From positions 26,085 through 90,084 of the forward strand of contig JAPTJF010000245.1 of the NCBI GenBank assembly GCA_029339195.1: a stretch of 64,000 nt of DNA, written 5' to 3'. A program made the translations under genes and the position numbers. The notes under the pieces were generated by a model. It had not been told where the DNA came from. It saw nothing but the letters and a program-made list of their open reading frames with translations, and searched no databases. Positions 60,394 to 64,000 of this stretch are shown here, piece after piece. Every line of letters begins with the position of its first letter. The stretch's first letter is position 1. The DNA is from Micractinium sp. NFX-FRZ (taxonomy: Eukaryota > Chlorophyta > Trebouxiophyceae > Chlorellales > Chlorellaceae).

Positions 60394-63300
60394 ATGGACG
60401 AACTTCTCACGCCAGAGGCCGTGGACGCGCTCCACGAGGTGAGCAGCTTGGCTGAGGGGCGCTATCAACTTGACCGTGCGAAACAGGCGCGGCACGGCGG
60501 GCACGGTTGCCCCAGGGGGTGCCTGCCCGCCTACCGTCGCCGCTGCCCCACCCGCCTGCAACCGCCCGCCGCCTGTGCGCACGCAGCTCGTCTCTGGACA
60601 GCAAGTGGCCATTGACCACCTGAGCAGCAAGCTGGAGGCGGCACAAGAGACATGCAAGGCGCAGGCAGCCGAGTTGATCCAGCTGCGACAGCGCCTGACA
60701 GGCGGCGGCCAGCAGGTAGCAGAAGGCAGCACCTGCGGGGCTTGCGAGAAGGTGAGGGGGCGCACCCGAGGCAGCGTGGGAAGCAGCATGTCTGCATAGG
60801 CACCTGGCCGGGCTGAAAGGCTTGCGGGAAGGCAGGCACTCCGTTCAGCTTGCACACAGCACTTTGGCTTGGTGCTGCACAACCTCCTCACCTGCCCACA
60901 CTGCACCACCATCTGCCACGGCATCTGCCACAGACCTATGTGCTTCCCTTGTGTCACCATACTGCATCCCCTGCAGCACGCAGCTGAGCTGGCGCGCTTG
61001 CAGCTGGAGATGGAGGCGCTGCGGCAGGACAGGAAGGCAGCAGAGATGGCTGCAGCACAGGTGAGTGGGTGCTACGGACTGGGGCGCCGCCCAGCATGCG
61101 GCACGGCCCGGCAGGCAACGGCGGCGCGGCAGGAGAGCAGGCAGAAGGCTTGCAGCATTACCAGGCATCTTCCATGGTTTTTTTGCAAGCTTGCAGCCTC
61201 TGATTGACCAGCCTGACTGCCCGGATCCCATGCCCGCAGGCGCGGGAGCGGCTGGTGTCCCAAGCAGCGGGCGTGATGGCGGCCCTGGACAGCGCTGCGG
61301 CGGCCAAGGTGGGCCTGCCAGGACCAGTGGTCGCGGGTGCTGGCATTCGTACTGTCACGTTGCCAGGCATGGGTTTGGCTGTATGTCAGGGCATGTGTCC
61401 CGCATGCACGCCTTGCTTGGCCTCTGCAAGTAGGACTCCAAACCTGATGCAGGGCAGGGGCTGGAGGCACATCACGCCAGGGCACAAGCCTGGCGCCGCC
61501 GCACAGCTTCAGCCTGCCCGTGGCCCAGGCCATGGCCGTGCCTCTGCTCACCTGTGCCTGCAAATTGGACACTCTTGAATCCGACCGCTGGCACCTGCTG
61601 CCCCCTAGCTTGCACTGTGGGTCGTTCAACCGCCCGTCCACCCTCTCGCCCACTGGCCCTCTCGTTTCAGGCTGAGGCGCAGGCCATGCAGCTGGAGGTG
61701 CAGCGGCTGCAACCCCTGGAAGACGCAGCCCAGGTACGTCTGCATGTCAGCTGTGCCGGAGAGACGGGAGCTGGGCGTTGTGAGACGTGCAGTCGTCGCT
61801 GGGCACCGTGCTCTGAAGAGCCTAAGCTGACACGTGCACTTCTGGTCCTGCTGTGCTACCCACTGCTACAGGCTACCCAGTTCAAGCTGCTGGATGCGGA
61901 GCGCAGGGCCATCGATGCGGAGGCCAGCACTGATGAGGTAAGCAGGGGCCACCAGGGCGCCAGCAGGACTGGAGCCGGCGGTGCTGTTTTGGGTGGATTG
62001 ATGAAGGAAAGCAGAATGTAGGGCACAGCACGCCTGCAAGATGACTTTTGAACCTCACCACACTCTCTTACCCTTCCATCCGTCCGTTCATGCAGTGGAT
62101 GAAGCGTGCAGCTGAGCTGGAGGCTCGGCAGCAGGCGGCACGCAGCACGTGGGCGGCAGCAGCGGCGCAAGCCCGGCGGCGTGCCATGGCAGCGCAGGCT
62201 GCAGCAGACGCAGCAGTGGCGGCTGCGGCAGCGGCGATGGAGCTGGCAGCAGGCGGCGGGGGGTACACCAACGTGGACGATGAGGTGGGTGCTCCAGGTG
62301 GGAGAGGGTGGCTGGCCCCAGGATGGAGGAGTGCACCCACTTTTTACATCCCGCAGCATGTCAGCCAATTCACACCCCGGCCAGGAGCTTACCTTACTGA
62401 GCTAGGACGCCAAGTGCTGAATGCCAACTGTGTGCACGCTCTTCCCTTCCCCTGGACCTGCAGGCGCTGCCTGCCACCACCCATCAGGCCACTGCTGCCG
62501 GTGGCTCTGTTGCCTCCATCGCTGACACCGACAGCGCTCCTGCTGTGCGGCCGCGCACAGCTCGCCGGCAGACCACTGCAATCCCTCGTCGCTCTGGCGC
62601 AGCACGCCGCACTGGCGGCGGACGCCCCATGCAGACGGCGGCGGCAGCAGCAGCAGCAGCGGCGGCAGCAGCAGCAGCAGCAGCAATGACACCAGAGGAA
62701 GCGGCTGCAGCAGCACGCGCGGCAGCCGTGGAGGCAGCAACTGTGGCGGCGGAGGCCGAGATCTTCACCATCGGCTCTTCAAACGAGACGCTGGGCAAGT
62801 TCTGCAAGGGCCTGCACATTCCTGCGGAGTCAGTCAAAGAGTGCGGCCTGACACGGGACGGCGGCTCGCGCGACCTGCCCGCAGCGCTGGTAAGTGGGAG
62901 AGCACAGTACAAGCAGTGCTGTGGGGCGGTGCACATGCTGTACTGTGCAGTTCCACTCACTTTCAAACAAGAGCGCATAGCAGCTTCCTATGAAACATTA
63001 CACTGTCACCCATCGCTTCCCAACCGCGTCGTGATGCCTCCTTTGTCGCTGCCGCCGCTGCAGCGGCTGACCCTGCAGGTCTGCGTGGTTGCGGGCGGGC
63101 ACAGCCCAGATGTGGTGCTGTACATGCAAGCGGCTGGCCTGCTGCCCCAGGCCATGCGGCACAGCCACGAGGAGCATGCGGCGCAGTTCTGGGTCGACCC
63201 AAAGGGCAGCGACGGCAAGCACAAGGCCAACCAGAACCAGCTGTGCAGCAACCTGCGCGGCTATGGCCAGGTGTTTGCTGTGGAGGTGGAGGGCCTGCAG

Positions 63301-63579
63301 GGCAGCGTGCAGGCCGAGTGCGCCAACAACCTCATCCGCCTCCTGCTGCGAGGTGTCCTGGAGGCAGCGGGCGGCAAGGAGGCAGCGCTAGATCTGACCA
63401 AGGTGCTGCTTGCCACGCCCGAGGTCAGCCAGCTCAACCACCACCCCAAGTGGGCTGAGCTGCATGCGGCCTTCAGCAAGCTGGGCATGGCCACTGCTGT
63501 GGGCCAGTCAGGGGAGGCGCCGCCCGCCAGCGCGTTTGCTGACGTCACGCTGCCGCCAGTGGAGGCGCAGCTGCCCTGA
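60394..63579 (+). CDS. Unrecognised coiled-coil / polyalanine protein with a conserved-looking C-terminal domain
   Basis: Nine exons give 540 residues: 60394-60438, 60587-60751, 60977-61060, 61240-61308, 61671-61733, 61872-61937, 62096-62284, 62464-62889, 63064-63579. All eight introns are phase 0. Residues about 16-225 are Ala/Glu/Gln-rich heptad-like helix (HAAELARLQLEMEALRQDRK), so a coiled coil is likely. A basic Arg/Thr linker follows, then about 17 consecutive Ala (residues about 285-302). A C-terminal domain spans about 315-540, with SPDVVLYMQAAGLLPQ, QFWVDPKGSDGKHKANQNQL and NNLIRLLLRGVLEAAGG. The family is not recognised and no catalytic motif is evident. It shares a 195-bp divergent promoter with the unknown minus-strand gene, which also has a coiled-coil half. 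Confidence 0.75.
62637..62687 (+). repeat. GCN trinucleotide repeat encoding polyalanine
   Basis: Mixed GCA/GCG triplets encode the Ala tract of the unknown coiled-coil gene. Codon mixing suggests a selected rather than freshly expanded tract. Confidence 0.85.
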
Positions 63580-64000
63580 GCTGTACAGAAGCATAGCGGC
63601 GATGATCTTTCTGCGCAAGCAACGCTGCCAGCATGATGCTTCCCAGCCGTGCTCCCTGTACCATTCCTCGCTACTGCCCCCTCTGATGGGAGTGCCCGCA
63701 CCACATCGTCGTGCTTGACTCTCTCCACTGGAAATAAATCAATCAAATGTGGCGTTACTTGCGGGCAGTCAGTGCTGCACGACTCTGACATTCTCTAAAA
63801 AGCGGCACGTGACACGGACGTCCACTGCCAGCAGGAGCAGCAGCTGCACCTGGAATGCATCTACGCCGAGTGCTGGCCTCGTGGGGCGAGGGTAGTGGGA
63901 CGAGGGATGGGGAGCGCGCGAGGGAGTGTATGGGCGAGTGTTTGGGACAAGACATGCGGGGAGCAAGGGTGCTGGGGCGAGGGTGGTGGGGCGAGGGTGG
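63580..64000. other. 3' UTR and start of a GGGCGAGGGT minisatellite
   Basis: No gene was recognised after the last stop. From about 63888 to the window edge the sequence is built of degenerate TGGGGCGAGGGTGG units that probably continue beyond the edge. Confidence 0.6.

Overview
This is nuclear DNA from a green plant-lineage eukaryote, most likely a trebouxiophyte green alga of the Chlorella type. The evidence is GC-rich sequence, dense spliceosomal introns of roughly 100-400 bp, and no operons. The gene content also fits: a plant-type patatin phospholipase with LRR and armadillo repeats, the Rubisco chaperone RbcX of the eukaryotic class II type, an HVA22/DP1 protein, and a cysteine protease with a Ser-Pro-rich cell-wall-like tail. 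The genus is inferred; no organism-specific marker was seen.

Fourteen protein-coding genes were modelled by eye with codon phase checked at every splice junction, about 123 introns in all. Left to right: a phospholipase A I-like protein (-, cut by the left window edge), APC2 (+), a papain-family protease (+), an OsmC-like redox protein (+), a short-chain dehydrogenase (+), SKI3/TTC37 (-), a cyclophilin (+), an HVA22/DP1 protein (-), RbcX (+), an HMG-box/histone-fold protein (+), a small one-TM plastid-type protein (-), organellar TrpRS (+), and two unrecognised genes (-/+). Most are housekeeping genes with no shared pathway: cell cycle, RNA decay, translation, lipid metabolism and photosynthesis.

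Layout: ten of the fourteen genes form five head-to-head pairs whose start codons lie only about 195-330 bp apart, so each pair probably shares a bidirectional promoter. Between convergent or tandem genes lie 0.5-1.2 kb untranslated stretches; several carry TGTAA, the usual chlorophyte poly(A) signal.

The most striking signal is in the introns. In at least six genes they contain decayed tandem copies of the neighbouring exon-intron junction, including the AG or GT splice site and 20-60 bp of exon. This looks like a lineage that repeatedly duplicates splice-site-containing segments, building introns or alternative exons. A second signal is seven introns that require GC-AG rather than GT-AG boundaries, about 6 percent of the total. 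No RNA gene, CRISPR array or intact transposon was recognised.
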